The notes: generated by a model not told the origin, from the sequence alone. 64,000 nt of DNA from Terrabacter sp. MAHUQ-38 (GCF_014518425.1 NZ_JACVCU010000008.1:62001-126000); one strand, 5' to 3'. Numbered from the stretch's first letter, positions 44,923-54,206 are shown. Program-made: numbers and translations.

Positions 44923-46455
44923 ATGCCCAACACCACTGCCCGCGTGATCGTCAACCTCGACGTCACCGGACACACCATCAGCCGACACCTCTACGGCCAC
45001 TTCGCCGAACACCTCGGACGCTGCATCTACGGCGGGTTCTGGGTCGGGGAGGACTCCGAGATCCCCAACATCGGCGGCATCCGCAGTGACGTCGTCGACG
45101 CGCTGCGCGCGATCCGGATCCCCAACCTCCGCTGGCCCGGCGGCTGCTTCGCGGACGAGTACCACTGGCGTGACGGCATCGGCCCGCGCGAGCAGCGGCC
45201 GCGGATGGTGAACTCGCACTGGGGCGACGTCGTCGAGGACAACAGCTTCGGCACGCACGAGTTCATGGCGCTGTGTGAGCTGCTGGGGGCAGACCCCTAC
45301 ATCAGCGGCAACGTCGGCAGCGGCACGGTCCGCGAGATGTCCGACTGGATCGAGTACCTCACGCGTGCGGACGACTCGCCCATGGCGGCGCTGCGGGCTG
45401 CCAACGGACGGGAGGAACCGTGGCGGGTGCCGTTCTGGGGCCTCGGCAACGAGGCGTGGGGGTGCGGTGGAAACATGCGCGCCGAGGCCTACGCCGACCT
45501 GGCGCGCCAGTACGCGACGTACGTGCGGGAGCACAACGACAACACGGTCTACCGCATCGCCGCAGGAGCCGACGCCGACGACGTGTCGTGGACGCGCGTG
45601 CTGATGGAGCAGCTCGGCTCGATGACGGAGCCCGTACGCTCGGCATCGCCCTTCCAGGCGGTCTCCGTGCACCGCTACACCGTGCCCGGCCCGTGGGAGA
45701 ACAAGGGATCTGCCACCGGGTTCAGCGAGGACGACTACTGGACGACGATGGCCGCCGCGAAGGGCACCGAGACCGCCCTCCGGCGACACGCCAGGGTCAT
45801 GGACTGTTACGACCCGGACAAGCTGGTCGGCCTGGTCCTCGACGAGTGGGGCACCTGGTGGGACGTCGAACCGGGTACCAACCCGGGGTTCCTCTTCCAG
45901 CAGAACACGCTGCGCGACGCCCTCGTCGCGGGCATGCACTTCGACGCCTTCCATGCGCTTGCCGACCGGCTGGTGATGGCGAACATCGCGCAGACCGTCA
46001 ACGTGCTGCAGGCCATGATTCACACGGACCCCGACACGAACGCACTGCTGCTCACACCGACCTACCACGTGTTCGCCATGAACGCCGACCACCAGGACGC
46101 GCAGTACCTTCCGACGCACCTCGACGCGCCCGCTGCCGTGCGCCGCGTCGACGGCGAGGACCTCCCGACGTTCTCGGTCTCGGCGAGCCGCAAGGACGGC
46201 AAGGTGCTGATGTCCGCCTCCAACCTCGACCTCGAGCACCCGGTGACGCTGTCGGTCGACCTCCGCGGTGGATGCCTCGACAACATGACGGCCCAGGTGC
46301 TCACCGCCGAGAAGGTGGACACGTGGAACGACGCAGGCAACCCCCACGCCGTCGCACCCGCTGACCTCGAGGTCGTCTCGACGGCCGACGGCGTGGTTCG
46401 CCTGCAGGTTCCTCCCCATTCGTTCGTCACCGTTCGCGGCACGCTCGTCGGATGA
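44923..46455 (+). CDS. Alpha-L-arabinofuranosidase (GH51), cytosolic
   Basis: A 510-residue retaining glycosidase acting on arabino-oligosaccharides, with no signal peptide. The start region HTISRHLYGHFAEHLGRCIY and NLRWPGGCFADEYHWRDGIG are typical. The acid/base is Glu177 in GLGNEAWG, the nucleophile Glu308 in LDEWGTWW, and the C-terminal beta domain begins near residue 400. ATG 44923 is six bases after GGAG; a start at 44911 is possible. It follows the ABC importer and LacI gene, consistent with intracellular trimming of imported sugars. Confidence 0.93.
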   Translation: MPNTTARVIVNLDVTGHTISRHLYGHFAEHLGRCIYGGFWVGEDSEIPNIGGIRSDVVDALRAIRIPNLRWPGGCFADEYHWRDGIGPREQRPRMVNSHWGDVVEDNSFGTHEFMALCELLGADPYISGNVGSGTVREMSDWIEYLTRADDSPMAALRAANGREEPWRVPFWGLGNEAWGCGGNMRAEAYADLARQYATYVREHNDNTVYRIAAGADADDVSWTRVLMEQLGSMTEPVRSASPFQAVSVHRYTVPGPWENKGSATGFSEDDYWTTMAAAKGTETALRRHARVMDCYDPDKLVGLVLDEWGTWWDVEPGTNPGFLFQQNTLRDALVAGMHFDAFHALADRLVMANIAQTVNVLQAMIHTDPDTNALLLTPTYHVFAMNADHQDAQYLPTHLDAPAAVRRVDGEDLPTFSVSASRKDGKVLMSASNLDLEHPVTLSVDLRGGCLDNMTAQVLTAEKVDTWNDAGNPHAVAPADLEVVSTADGVVRLQVPPHSFVTVRGTLVG

Positions 46456-46465
46456 GGCGACCGTC

Positions 46466-46729
46466 ATGACGTCCGGTGCGGCGGGGGGAAACCGACCCTG
46501 TCGCCGGTGCCCGTCCGCCGAGGACCGGAGTCCCGAGGCCGTCCGGGCGGCCGTGCGAGAGCAGCTCTCCTGGGAGACCGACCTGGCCTCTGAAGAGGTC
46601 AGGGACAGGCGCCTGGACCTGTGTCGTCGTTGTCCGGACCTGCTGGCCCACACCTGCCGCCGGTGCGGGTGCTACGTGGAGTTCCGGGCCTCGCTCCAAG
46701 ACAAGAAGTGTCCTCGGGGCAGCTGGTAG
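46466..46729 (+). CDS. DUF6171-like small cysteine-rich protein
   Basis: An 87-residue protein with four cysteine clusters: CRRC near residue 12, LDLCRRCPDLLAHTCRRCGC at 52-71, and a terminal CPRGSW. The end CGCYVEFRASLQDKKCPRGS matches what I recall of DUF6171, best known from Firmicutes. The cysteines suggest a structural zinc ribbon. It lies 10 bp after one GH51 gene and 125 bp before the next, in the same direction, so it is part of the arabinoside operon. Role is unknown; interaction with the hydrolases is only a possibility. Confidence 0.72.
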   Translation: MTSGAAGGNRPCRRCPSAEDRSPEAVRAAVREQLSWETDLASEEVRDRRLDLCRRCPDLLAHTCRRCGCYVEFRASLQDKKCPRGSW

Positions 46730-46854
46730 CCGGACGCCAGCAGCACTCTGCGCTTTGGGGATTCGCTCCCGTCCGGTGGACCGTGCTCACCACGCCCCGC
46801 CCCGCTGTCACTCCTTCCACCGCACCACCATCCACTCACCCGACTGAGGTACCC

Positions 46855-49209
46855 ATGACACAGAAGCTCGTCGCACGCATCGGGTCGCCTGCCGGCATCA
46901 CCATCTCGCCGGACCTGTGGGGGATCTTCCTCGAGGACCTGAACGACGCCCTCGACGGCGGTCTCAACGCCGAACAGGTGCGCAACGGTGACTTCGAGTT
47001 CTCCCGCCTGGACCAGCACGGATGGGGTCCGCTGACGGGCTGGCAGGTCGTCCTCCCTGACGGGCGGACCCGGCTCTGGGCGCGCACCCAGGACCCGGTC
47101 CATCCGAACAACGCCACCTACGTGCGGCTGCTCGGCCCGGTCACCCTGCGGAACGAGGGCTGGGACGGCGTCCGGGTCAGAGCGGGCGCGAGCCACCGGG
47201 TCGGCTTCGCCGCACGCGTCGTGCATGGCGCCGGGTCCGTTCGGGTCGTGATCCGCGACCGGTCGGGTGTCCTCGCCGAGGCCACCGTGGCTGTCGCCGG
47301 CGCCGCGTGGGCGTGGTACTCCGCAGACCTGCCGGGTCGGGCGGACGGGCGAGGCATCCTGCACGTCGAGCTGCCCGAGGACCTCGCCATGGACCTCGAC
47401 GCGGTCTCGCTGCGGCCGGTCGGGACCGACGGGGAAGCGCTGACGTTTCGCCCGGATCTGCTTGCTGCGCTTGCAGACCTACGGCCCTCCTTCGTCAGGT
47501 TCCCGGGCGGCTGCCTCGCGCACGGCACCGGGCTGGAGAACGTCTACCACTGGAAGGACACCGTCGGGCCACGGCACACCCGGCGGCATACGTTCAACCC
47601 GTGGGGCTACCACCAGTCGATGTCGATCGGCTACGTCGAGTACTTCGCCCTCTGCGAGCAGCTCGGGGCGACGCCGTTGCCCGTCGTGGCCGCCGGCGTG
47701 TGCTGTCAGAACACACCCGGGGGGCCGCGCCCCATCCCGGACGAGGAGATGCCGGCCTACATCCAGGACGTGCTCGACCTCGTCGAGTTCGCCAACGGTC
47801 CCGTCGACTCGGCATGGGGAGCGATCCGCGCCCAGCTGGGGCACCCCGAGCCGTACCGCCTGCGCTACCTGGGTCTCGGGAACGAGGACCAGATCACCGA
47901 CGACTTCCGCGACCGCTACGCGCGGATAGAGGAGGCCGTGCGGGCCGCCCACCCGGACCTCACCGTCATCGGGACCGTCGGGCCCTCCCCCTCCGGGTCG
48001 GACTTCGACGCCGGGTGGCGCTTTGCCAGGGAGCGGGACATCGCCCTCGTCGACGAGCACTTCTACTGCTCGCCGCGATGGTTCCACCAGAACACCGACC
48101 GGTATGCCGGCTACCCGCGTTCCGGCCCCGGCGTCTACGTCGGGGAGTACGCCGCGCACGGTCGACAGGTCCGTTCCGCCCTTGCCGAGGCGGCACTCAT
48201 GATCGGCATGGAATGCGACTCGGACGTGGTGCGGCTCGCCTCCTACGCGCCACTGCTCGCCCGCAACGGTCACAGCCAGTGGGTGCCCGACCTCATCTAC
48301 TTCGACGCCGACAGGGTGCTGCCCTCGGCGTCCTACGACGTGCAACGTCTGTTCGGGACCGAGCGCGGGGTCGAGGTCCACGACATCGACGTCGAGGGTG
48401 CGGACCCCGTGCCGGTGCCCGCGCTCGACGCGGGCACCGTCCGGGTGAGCGCGCCCACCGCGACCGTGAGCTTCCGCGGCATCGAGGTCGACGGCGTGCC
48501 GCTCCCCGAGCTGACGACGACCGGCGAGGATCCCGTCGAGCTCGCCGCGGTCGGCGCCACGCGCGCCACCGTGACGTTCACCGCCGAACGCGTCTCCGGG
48601 ACCGACGGGTTCGTCGTCGAGCTGGGCGCGAGGGAGCCGGGGGCGTACCTGGCCCTGCATGTCGGCGCGTGGCAGAACAAGTCGACCCTGCTCGTGCATC
48701 ACGGCGACGGTCAGCACGACAACGCCGGCTCTCCCGAGCCGTGGGCGGGCGTCATGACGGGCGTCCCGGTCGAGGTGACGCTGGAGGTCGACTGGCCCCG
48801 GACGCGCGTGTGGGTGGACGGCCGGCTGCGTCACGACGTCACGCACGACGAGCGCCCCGAGCGCCGGGTCGTCGCCGGCGCGGCATCCCGGGTCGCGGCC
48901 GACGGCGTCGTCGAGTACGTGGTGCGACTGGTCAACGCGACGGCCACCGCCCGGGAGACGCGCGTCGAGCTCCCGGCGGAGGCCGCGGAGGCCGCGGACG
49001 CCGCGGACGCCGCGGCGAGCGTCACGGCGGACGTCACGGCGAGCGCCACGGTGCTCGCGGGGACCGGGCCCGATGACGGCGGACCGTTCGAGGCGTCTCC
49101 GATGACATCAGCCGCCTGCGACCTGACGGGAAACGGTGGCGTCGAGCTGACCCTCCCACCATGGTCCTTCGCCGTCCTCGTCGTCCGTCGTGAGGCTCCC
49201 CGCGGGTGA
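46855..49209 (+). CDS. GH51 arabinofuranosidase, long form with N-terminal beta-sandwich
   Basis: A 784-residue enzyme without signal peptide. Residues 1-180 hold the start of the fold and a CBM4/9-like sandwich (NGDFEFSRLDQHGWGPLTGW; SHRVGFAARVV). The catalytic barrel starts near LRPSFVRFPGGCLAHGTG. The acid/base is Glu344 in LGLGNED and the likely nucleophile Glu431 in YVGEYAAHG. Residues about 520-700 form a LamG-like beta module (VELGAREPGAYLALHVGAWQ), followed by an Ala/Glu/Asp-rich linker at 48980-49020. This long GH51 type differs from the neighbour at 44923, so the two probably split arabinan or arabinoxylan fragments. Confidence 0.85.
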   Translation: MTQKLVARIGSPAGITISPDLWGIFLEDLNDALDGGLNAEQVRNGDFEFSRLDQHGWGPLTGWQVVLPDGRTRLWARTQDPVHPNNATYVRLLGPVTLRNEGWDGVRVRAGASHRVGFAARVVHGAGSVRVVIRDRSGVLAEATVAVAGAAWAWYSADLPGRADGRGILHVELPEDLAMDLDAVSLRPVGTDGEALTFRPDLLAALADLRPSFVRFPGGCLAHGTGLENVYHWKDTVGPRHTRRHTFNPWGYHQSMSIGYVEYFALCEQLGATPLPVVAAGVCCQNTPGGPRPIPDEEMPAYIQDVLDLVEFANGPVDSAWGAIRAQLGHPEPYRLRYLGLGNEDQITDDFRDRYARIEEAVRAAHPDLTVIGTVGPSPSGSDFDAGWRFARERDIALVDEHFYCSPRWFHQNTDRYAGYPRSGPGVYVGEYAAHGRQVRSALAEAALMIGMECDSDVVRLASYAPLLARNGHSQWVPDLIYFDADRVLPSASYDVQRLFGTERGVEVHDIDVEGADPVPVPALDAGTVRVSAPTATVSFRGIEVDGVPLPELTTTGEDPVELAAVGATRATVTFTAERVSGTDGFVVELGAREPGAYLALHVGAWQNKSTLLVHHGDGQHDNAGSPEPWAGVMTGVPVEVTLEVDWPRTRVWVDGRLRHDVTHDERPERRVVAGAASRVAADGVVEYVVRLVNATATARETRVELPAEAAEAADAADAAASVTADVTASATVLAGTGPDDGGPFEASPMTSAACDLTGNGGVELTLPPWSFAVLVVRREAPRG

Positions 49210-49961
49210 GCCTGCTCATGGCGACGCGTCACTCCCGCCTCGTCGAGATCGTCCACGATGCCGGCGCCGCGGGATGTGACCACTCCGGGCTGGCAACCCT
49301 GCTCGGCGTCTCGGAGAGCACCGTCCGTCGCGACGTCGCCGCGCTCGTGCGGCACGGGAGTCTCGTCCGCGTCCGAGGTGGCGTCTTCGGTCGCTATCAC
49401 CAGCCCAAGGGGCTTCCGCCTGACGAGGTCGAGGGGACGGGGCGGAGGTTGAGTGCCCTGGCAAGAGAGGCGGTCAGCGGCGTTCGGTCCGGTGACCGGG
49501 TCGGGCTGGGGACCGGGCCGGGAGCCGTCGAGATGGCCCGGGCTCTCGCCCTGGTCGCACGCCTGACCGTGGTCACCACGTCGGTCGCGGCAGCCGACAT
49601 CCTGCACCGGTCACGCCCCCCGGGCCTGGAGCTGGTCATGCTCGGCGGCCTGCGGACGACGACCGACGGAGTCGGCGGGCCGATCACCGTCGCGCAGCTG
49701 GAGCAGCTGCGGGTCGATCACCTGCTCGTCGGAGTCTCCGCCGTCGATCGCGTCGCCGGTCTCACCTCGCGTGACGTCATGGACGGTGAGGCGCTGAAGG
49801 CGTTCGCCCGCGTGAGCGAGACGGTCAGCGTCGTCGCGCCGGCTCCGGCCTGGGGGCGCGTGGAGCTCTTCCCCTCGTTGCCGCTGGCCGCGGTCGACGT
49901 CGTGGTGACCGACCGGGTGCGGGGCGAGGACGAGAGTCGTCAACGGCACCCCCGGCCGTGA
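49206..49961 (+). CDS. DeoR-family transcriptional regulator
   Basis: A 251-residue repressor. The N-terminal HTH (LATLLGVSESTVRRDVAALV, RHGSLVRVRGGVF) is followed by a sugar-phosphate-sensing domain with VGLGTGPGAVEMARALA, TVVTTSVAAADIL, MLGGLRTTTDGVGGPITV and VDHLLVGVSAVDRVAGLTS. It starts at GTG overlapping the GH51 stop; ATG 49218 is an alternative. It probably gives a second layer of control of the arabinoside genes, sensing a sugar phosphate. Confidence 0.87.
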   Translation: MSLLMATRHSRLVEIVHDAGAAGCDHSGLATLLGVSESTVRRDVAALVRHGSLVRVRGGVFGRYHQPKGLPPDEVEGTGRRLSALAREAVSGVRSGDRVGLGTGPGAVEMARALALVARLTVVTTSVAAADILHRSRPPGLELVMLGGLRTTTDGVGGPITVAQLEQLRVDHLLVGVSAVDRVAGLTSRDVMDGEALKAFARVSETVSVVAPAPAWGRVELFPSLPLAAVDVVVTDRVRGEDESRQRHPRP

Positions 49962-49983
49962 CCGCGACGATGAACGCCGGGGG

Positions 49984-50289
49984 TCAGCGGGCCGGAGCCA
50001 CACCGCTCAGCCGGACGTCATCGGTCAGCGGCAGGTAGATCTGGTCGCGGATCTCGTCACCGCAGCGAGGGCAGCACCACCCGGTCTCCCGCCTGACGTA
50101 GTGGTGCCCGACGGAGCCACAGCCCACGGCCGGGCCGGTCCCCGCCCACGCCGGCTCAGCAGCGCGGCGCGACGGCCGGTCGGCACGGTGGAAGGCGACG
50201 CCGCTGAGGGAGCCGACGAGCATCGCGAGGACCGCGAGGGGCCACAGGGTGGCCAGCGAAGTGGCTTCGGAAGAGATCACCGCGTTCAT
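49984..50289 (-). CDS. Small membrane protein with C-terminal zinc-ribbon-like motif
   Basis: A 101-residue protein with one N-terminal helix (LATLWPLAVLAMLVGSLSGV), a basic/proline linker, and a tail with CGSVGHHY and WCCPRCGDE that could bind zinc. A GGAG lies close to the ATG. Family not recognised. It is convergent with DeoR and lies downstream of the second lut operon across a 173-bp gap, in the same direction, so co-transcription is possible but not shown. Confidence 0.55.
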   Translation of the reverse strand: MNAVISSEATSLATLWPLAVLAMLVGSLSGVAFHRADRPSRRAAEPAWAGTGPAVGCGSVGHHYVRRETGWCCPRCGDEIRDQIYLPLTDDVRLSGVAPAR

Positions 50290-50462
50290 CTCAGCTCCAT
50301 TCCTCGGTGCTTGGGGCCGGGGCCCCGTCACTGGAATCCTCTTGTCGGGCTTCCTTGTCGAGAACTGTGCCGGGCTCACTGCTAGACACCTGCCCGCAGA
50401 GAGCCAAGAACTCCGCAAGAAGGGCACAAGGCGCAAATGGGGCGGCGCGTGGGGGGGCGACG

Positions 50463-51095
50463 CTAACCCGCGACCACGACGATCAGGGTGCGGGGACCGT
50501 GAACACCTTCGACCCGGTCCAGCTCGATGTCGCTGGTCGCCGAGGGCCCGCTGACGAACGTCAGAGCGCGCCGGGGGTCGACCCGCTGGAGACCTTCGGG
50601 GACGGTCTGGACCACGTGCATCGCGCGGACCACGCAGACGTGCGTGTCGGGAACCAGCGTGATCGCTCGCCGACCGCAGACGGTTGCCCCGTCGAGGACG
50701 ATGGTCCCGGTCTCCGCGATCGCGACCACTGATCCGGTCACCACCGCGGGTATGCGATCGAGCGTGCGCGCGTCGATCGAGGCCTCGTCCACGACCACGT
50801 CGGCCAGGCGGCCGGTCCACGCCCGGGGGACCCCGGGCGGTGCCACGACCTGGCCGATGCCGCGGACGGTCAGGGCGTCAGCGATGGCCTGACCGATGGC
50901 GTCGTCGTCCTCGGCGGCAACCCTGACAACCGTGGCCCGGTAGTCCTCGAGCCGGTCGATGAGCTGCCTGACGAGCTCGGGGGTGCCCGGGCGATGTACG
51001 CCCTGCTGGCGATGGGTGCGCGGGACGTCCGGCCTGGACGGTGTGTCGCCCAGGGCGCCGCGGATGCGCGACAGGATCTCCTCGCGGGCCGTCAC
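50463..51095 (-). CDS. lutC: LutC, second copy
   Basis: A 210-residue LUD-domain protein starting at a GTG that overlaps the LutB stop (GTGA), with GAGAGGA eight bases upstream. Motifs are LEDYRATVVRVA, AETGTIVLDGATVCGRRAIT, HVCVVRAMHVV and SGPSATSDIELDRVEGVHGP. The last block is identical to the first copy's over 20 residues, while the rest has diverged. It is the last gene of the lacI-lutABC operon. Confidence 0.9.
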   Translation of the reverse strand: MTAREEILSRIRGALGDTPSRPDVPRTHRQQGVHRPGTPELVRQLIDRLEDYRATVVRVAAEDDDAIGQAIADALTVRGIGQVVAPPGVPRAWTGRLADVVVDEASIDARTLDRIPAVVTGSVVAIAETGTIVLDGATVCGRRAITLVPDTHVCVVRAMHVVQTVPEGLQRVDPRRALTFVSGPSATSDIELDRVEGVHGPRTLIVVVAG

Positions 51096-52597
51096 GAGGA
51101 GGGTCCTCTCGTGCGGGCCCACCAGTCGCGGAAGGACTCGGCCGACGGCCTGGGTGCGTCGCGCGAGGCGGTCCACCCGTTGAGCGGCGGGGGGAGGGGC
51201 AGGAGGGGCTTTCCTCGTCGTATGCCGTGTCGTGCCAGTGCTGCCGCACGTCCCGCCCGGGCGAAGCGGGCGGGGTCGGCCATGGACCAGGCGACAGCCT
51301 TCATCGCTGCCGCCTCGGCGGTGGGTAGCCGGTGCCTGTCGGCGTGGGCCTCAGTGTGCTCGGCCCGCAGCTGCACGAGGATCTCCGGGATGTTGATCTT
51401 CACCGGGCACACGTCGTAGCAGGCGCCGCACAGGGTCGAGGCGTACGGCAGTGAGTCGTTGGGGTCGTCGCCGCCGGTCAACCCGGTCAGCAGCGGGGTG
51501 AGGATGGCGCCGATGGGTCCGGGATAGGTGGAGCCGTAGGCGTGGCCTCCCGTGCGCTCGTAGACAGGGCACACGTTGAGGCAGGCCGAGCAGCGGATGC
51601 AGTGCAGGGCGGTGCGGCCGAGGTCGTCGGCCAGGGCCCTGGTGCGGCCGTTGTCGAGCAGGACGAGGTGGAACTCCTGGGGCCCGTCGCCCGGGGTCAC
51701 GCCGGTCCAGGTGGACGTGTAGGGGTTCATCCGCTCGCCCGTGGAGGATCGCGGCAGCAGCTGGAGGAAGACCTCGAGGTCGCGCCAGGACGGTACGACC
51801 TTCTCGATGCCCATCACCGTGATCAGGGTCTCGGGCAGGGTGAGGCACATCCGTCCGTTTCCCTCGGACTCGACCACGGTCAGGGTGCCGGTCTCGGCGA
51901 CCCCGAAGTTGGCGCCGGACACCGCAACTCGCGCGCGGAGGAACACCTGGCGCAGGTGCGTGCGTGCGGCGGCAGCCAGGACCGCGGGCTCGTCGGTCAG
52001 GCTCGGGTCGACCCCGGGCATCTCCAGGGCGAAGATCTCGCGGATCTCGGCGCGGCCGCGGTGGATGGCGGGCACGAGGATGTGGGACGGCCTGTCATGG
52101 CCGAGCTGGACGATGAGCTCCGCCAGGTCCGTCTCGTGCGCGGTGACACCTACGGCCTCGAGGGCTTCGTTGAGCCCGATCTCCTGCGTCGCCATCGACT
52201 TGACCTTGACGACCTCGTCGGCTCCCGTGGCCCGGACCAGGTCGGTGACGATCCGGTTGGCCTCCGCGGCGTCACGAGCCCAGTGGACCGTCCCGCCGCG
52301 GGCGACGACGTTCGCCTCGAGCTGCTCGAGCAGCTCGGGCAGCCGAGCCATCGTGTCGGCCTTGATCGCCGACCCCGCGTCGCGCAGCGCCTCCCAGTCG
52401 GGGACCTCGGTGACGACAGCGGCGCGCTTGGCCCGGATCGTCGAGGTGGCGTGGGCGAGGTTGCGCCGCAGCTGCGTGTCGGCCAGGGAGTCGCGGGCCG
52501 CGGCCGGAAACGGCCGGTCGCCGGTGAGATGGCCCACCGCTGTGTCGGCTGCCGGGCCGCGGACCGGCACCCCCGGCATACCGAGAAAGGTGCTCAC
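51092..52597 (-). CDS. lutB: LutB, second copy
   Basis: A 501-residue iron-sulfur subunit, the same length as the first copy. KVKSMATQEIGLNEALEAVG, VSGANFGVAETGTLTVVESE, NGRMCLTLPETLITVMGIEK and the cluster motifs CIRCSACLNVCPVYERTGGH and TLCGACYDVCPV are conserved. The N-terminus has a short insertion (MPGVPVRGPAADTAVGHLTG). The GTG start overlaps the LutA stop. Confidence 0.92.
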   Translation of the reverse strand: MSTFLGMPGVPVRGPAADTAVGHLTGDRPFPAAARDSLADTQLRRNLAHATSTIRAKRAAVVTEVPDWEALRDAGSAIKADTMARLPELLEQLEANVVARGGTVHWARDAAEANRIVTDLVRATGADEVVKVKSMATQEIGLNEALEAVGVTAHETDLAELIVQLGHDRPSHILVPAIHRGRAEIREIFALEMPGVDPSLTDEPAVLAAAARTHLRQVFLRARVAVSGANFGVAETGTLTVVESEGNGRMCLTLPETLITVMGIEKVVPSWRDLEVFLQLLPRSSTGERMNPYTSTWTGVTPGDGPQEFHLVLLDNGRTRALADDLGRTALHCIRCSACLNVCPVYERTGGHAYGSTYPGPIGAILTPLLTGLTGGDDPNDSLPYASTLCGACYDVCPVKINIPEILVQLRAEHTEAHADRHRLPTAEAAAMKAVAWSMADPARFARAGRAAALARHGIRRGKPLLPLPPPLNGWTASRDAPRPSAESFRDWWARTRGPSS

Positions 52598-53337
52598 GTC
52601 GTGCTCGCCAGGATCTCGGCGAGGTGCACGGGCCGGACCCCGGTCCTGAGCCGGGAGAGCCCACCCCCGATGTGCATGAGGCATGACGCGTCACCCGCGG
52701 TGACGACCTCGGCGCGGGTGGCCAGTACGCTCGACATCTTGTCGGCGAGCATCGCGGTCGACGTGTCGGCGTTCTTGATGGAGAACGTGCCGCCGAAGCC
52801 ACAGCACGAGTCCGCGGCCGGCAGCTCGACGAGATCGATCCCCCGAACGGCGCGCAGCAGCCGGAGCGGGCGATCGCCAACCCCGAGCAGCCGCAGCGAG
52901 TGGCACGTCGGATGGTAGGTGACCCGGTGCGGGTACGCGGCACCGACGTCGGTCACGCCGAGCACGTCCACCAGCAGCTCAGAGAGCTCGAAGGTGCGTG
53001 CGGCCACGGCCTCGGCCCGCACGGCCAGCGCTTCGTCGCCCTCACGCCGCGCGAGTGCGGCGTGCTGGTGGCGGACCGAGCCGACGCACGACCCGGAGGG
53101 CGCGACGACGGCCTCGCAGCCGTCGGCGAGAACGCGCTCGAAAACCTCGACGTGGTGGCGCACGAGCCCGGCTGCGTCGTGCTGGTATCCGGTGTTGGTG
53201 TGCATCTGGCCGCAGCACGTCTGGTCCCGGGGGAAGACGACCTCGTGTCCGAGTCGCTCGAGCACGGCCACCGTCGCCTTGCCGACCTCGGGGAAGAGGA
53301 CGTCGCCGAGGCAGGTGATGAAGAGCGCGACCTTCAT
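52594..53337 (-). CDS. lutA: LutA, second copy
   Basis: A 247-residue CCG-domain protein. QTCCGQMHTNTGYQ near residue 40 and HPTCHSLR plus DSCCGFGGTF at 143-184 are the cluster ligands. ATG 53337 overlaps the LacI stop (ATGA), so the regulator and complex are translated together. Long upstream in-frame extension lies inside lacI and is rejected. Confidence 0.92.
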   Translation of the reverse strand: MKVALFITCLGDVLFPEVGKATVAVLERLGHEVVFPRDQTCCGQMHTNTGYQHDAAGLVRHHVEVFERVLADGCEAVVAPSGSCVGSVRHQHAALARREGDEALAVRAEAVAARTFELSELLVDVLGVTDVGAAYPHRVTYHPTCHSLRLLGVGDRPLRLLRAVRGIDLVELPAADSCCGFGGTFSIKNADTSTAMLADKMSSVLATRAEVVTAGDASCLMHIGGGLSRLRTGVRPVHLAEILASTT

Positions 53338-54206
53338 GCCCGCCTCCGATGGGTGACTGGCGCGGCCGTCGACGCGCGGGCGACGAGCTCGGGTGGGAAC
53401 ACCACGTGCTGGTGCTCGTGCGCGGAGCTGCGGTCCGCCTCGTCGGCGAGGAGCCGGGCGGCGGTCTGGCCGAGCAGGTGCCGCGGTTGTGAGACCGACG
53501 TCAGCGGGACCGCTGCCGCGGAGGCGAACTCGATGTCGTCGTAACCGACTATGGCGACGTCGTCGGGGACCCTCACCTCGTGCTGGGTGAGGTGCTGGAG
53601 CAGCCCCAGGGCCAGGAGGTCGTTGGCGCAGAAGACGCCCGTCGGCCTGGCGCGGCGCGAGAGGCCAAGTGGTCGCTCGCCGGCCCGGCGACCCTTGGCG
53701 AGCTCGCCACCGGCGAGGTCGTCGACGCCGACGGTGCACCAGCCGTCGCTGTCGTCAGGTGCCCCGTCCACGAGGACCACAGGCACCCCGGCGTCGCGCA
53801 GCCGCTGCAGGCGGGGGTTGGCGTAGTCCATCGCCGTGATGAGGACGTCGCGGGCCCACAGCTGCGTGAGCTGCGCGAGGTACTGGTCCTCGCGGTCGGC
53901 GTCCTGGTCGCTGTTGCAGATGAAGAGGGCCAGGCCCTCGGGCCTTGCGACCTCCTCGATGCCGCGCGCGACGTCGGTGAAGAACGGGTCCGTCGCGTCG
54001 AGCACGACGTACGCGATCGTGCGGGAGCGCCCGGCCGCCAGCTGTCTTGCCGACGCGTTGGGCACGAAGCGGAGCTCGGCGATCGCCGCCTCGACCCCGG
54101 CTCGAGTCGCAGCGCGAACCGCGGCCGGCCGGTTGAGGACGTTGGACACGGTCCCGAGGGACACCCCGGCGCGTGCTGCGACGTCCTTGATGCTCACCGT
54201 GGCCAT
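53334..54206 (-). CDS. LacI-family regulator with shortened ligand domain
   Basis: A 290-residue protein; LacI proteins are usually about 335. The HTH is normal (SIKDVAARAGVSLGTVSNVL; hinge VPNASARQLAAG), as are IAYVVLDATDPFFTDVARGI and GVFCANDLLALGLLQHLTQH. Between VGVDDLAGGELA and PTGVFCAND only about 20 residues (KGRRAGERPLGLSRRAR) remain, where roughly 65 are expected. The lost part contains the GHRRI-type strand and helix that line the sugar pocket. The gap is in frame. It may be uninducible, constitutive or re-purposed. It heads the lutABC operon and is preceded by GGGGAGG. Confidence 0.82.
   Translation of the reverse strand: MATVSIKDVAARAGVSLGTVSNVLNRPAAVRAATRAGVEAAIAELRFVPNASARQLAAGRSRTIAYVVLDATDPFFTDVARGIEEVARPEGLALFICNSDQDADREDQYLAQLTQLWARDVLITAMDYANPRLQRLRDAGVPVVLVDGAPDDSDGWCTVGVDDLAGGELAKGRRAGERPLGLSRRARPTGVFCANDLLALGLLQHLTQHEVRVPDDVAIVGYDDIEFASAAAVPLTSVSQPRHLLGQTAARLLADEADRSSAHEHQHVVFPPELVARASTAAPVTHRRRA

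Noticed and set aside
44902-46653. Long minus-strand frame opposite the GH51 gene, and similar ones opposite the aldehyde dehydrogenases
   Set aside because: No ribosome sites, no recognisable protein character, and complete overlap with genes whose catalytic residues are intact.
48980-49025. GCCGCGGAG/GCCGCGGAC repeats as a hairpin or terminator
   Set aside because: They lie inside the GH51 gene and encode an Ala/Glu/Asp linker.
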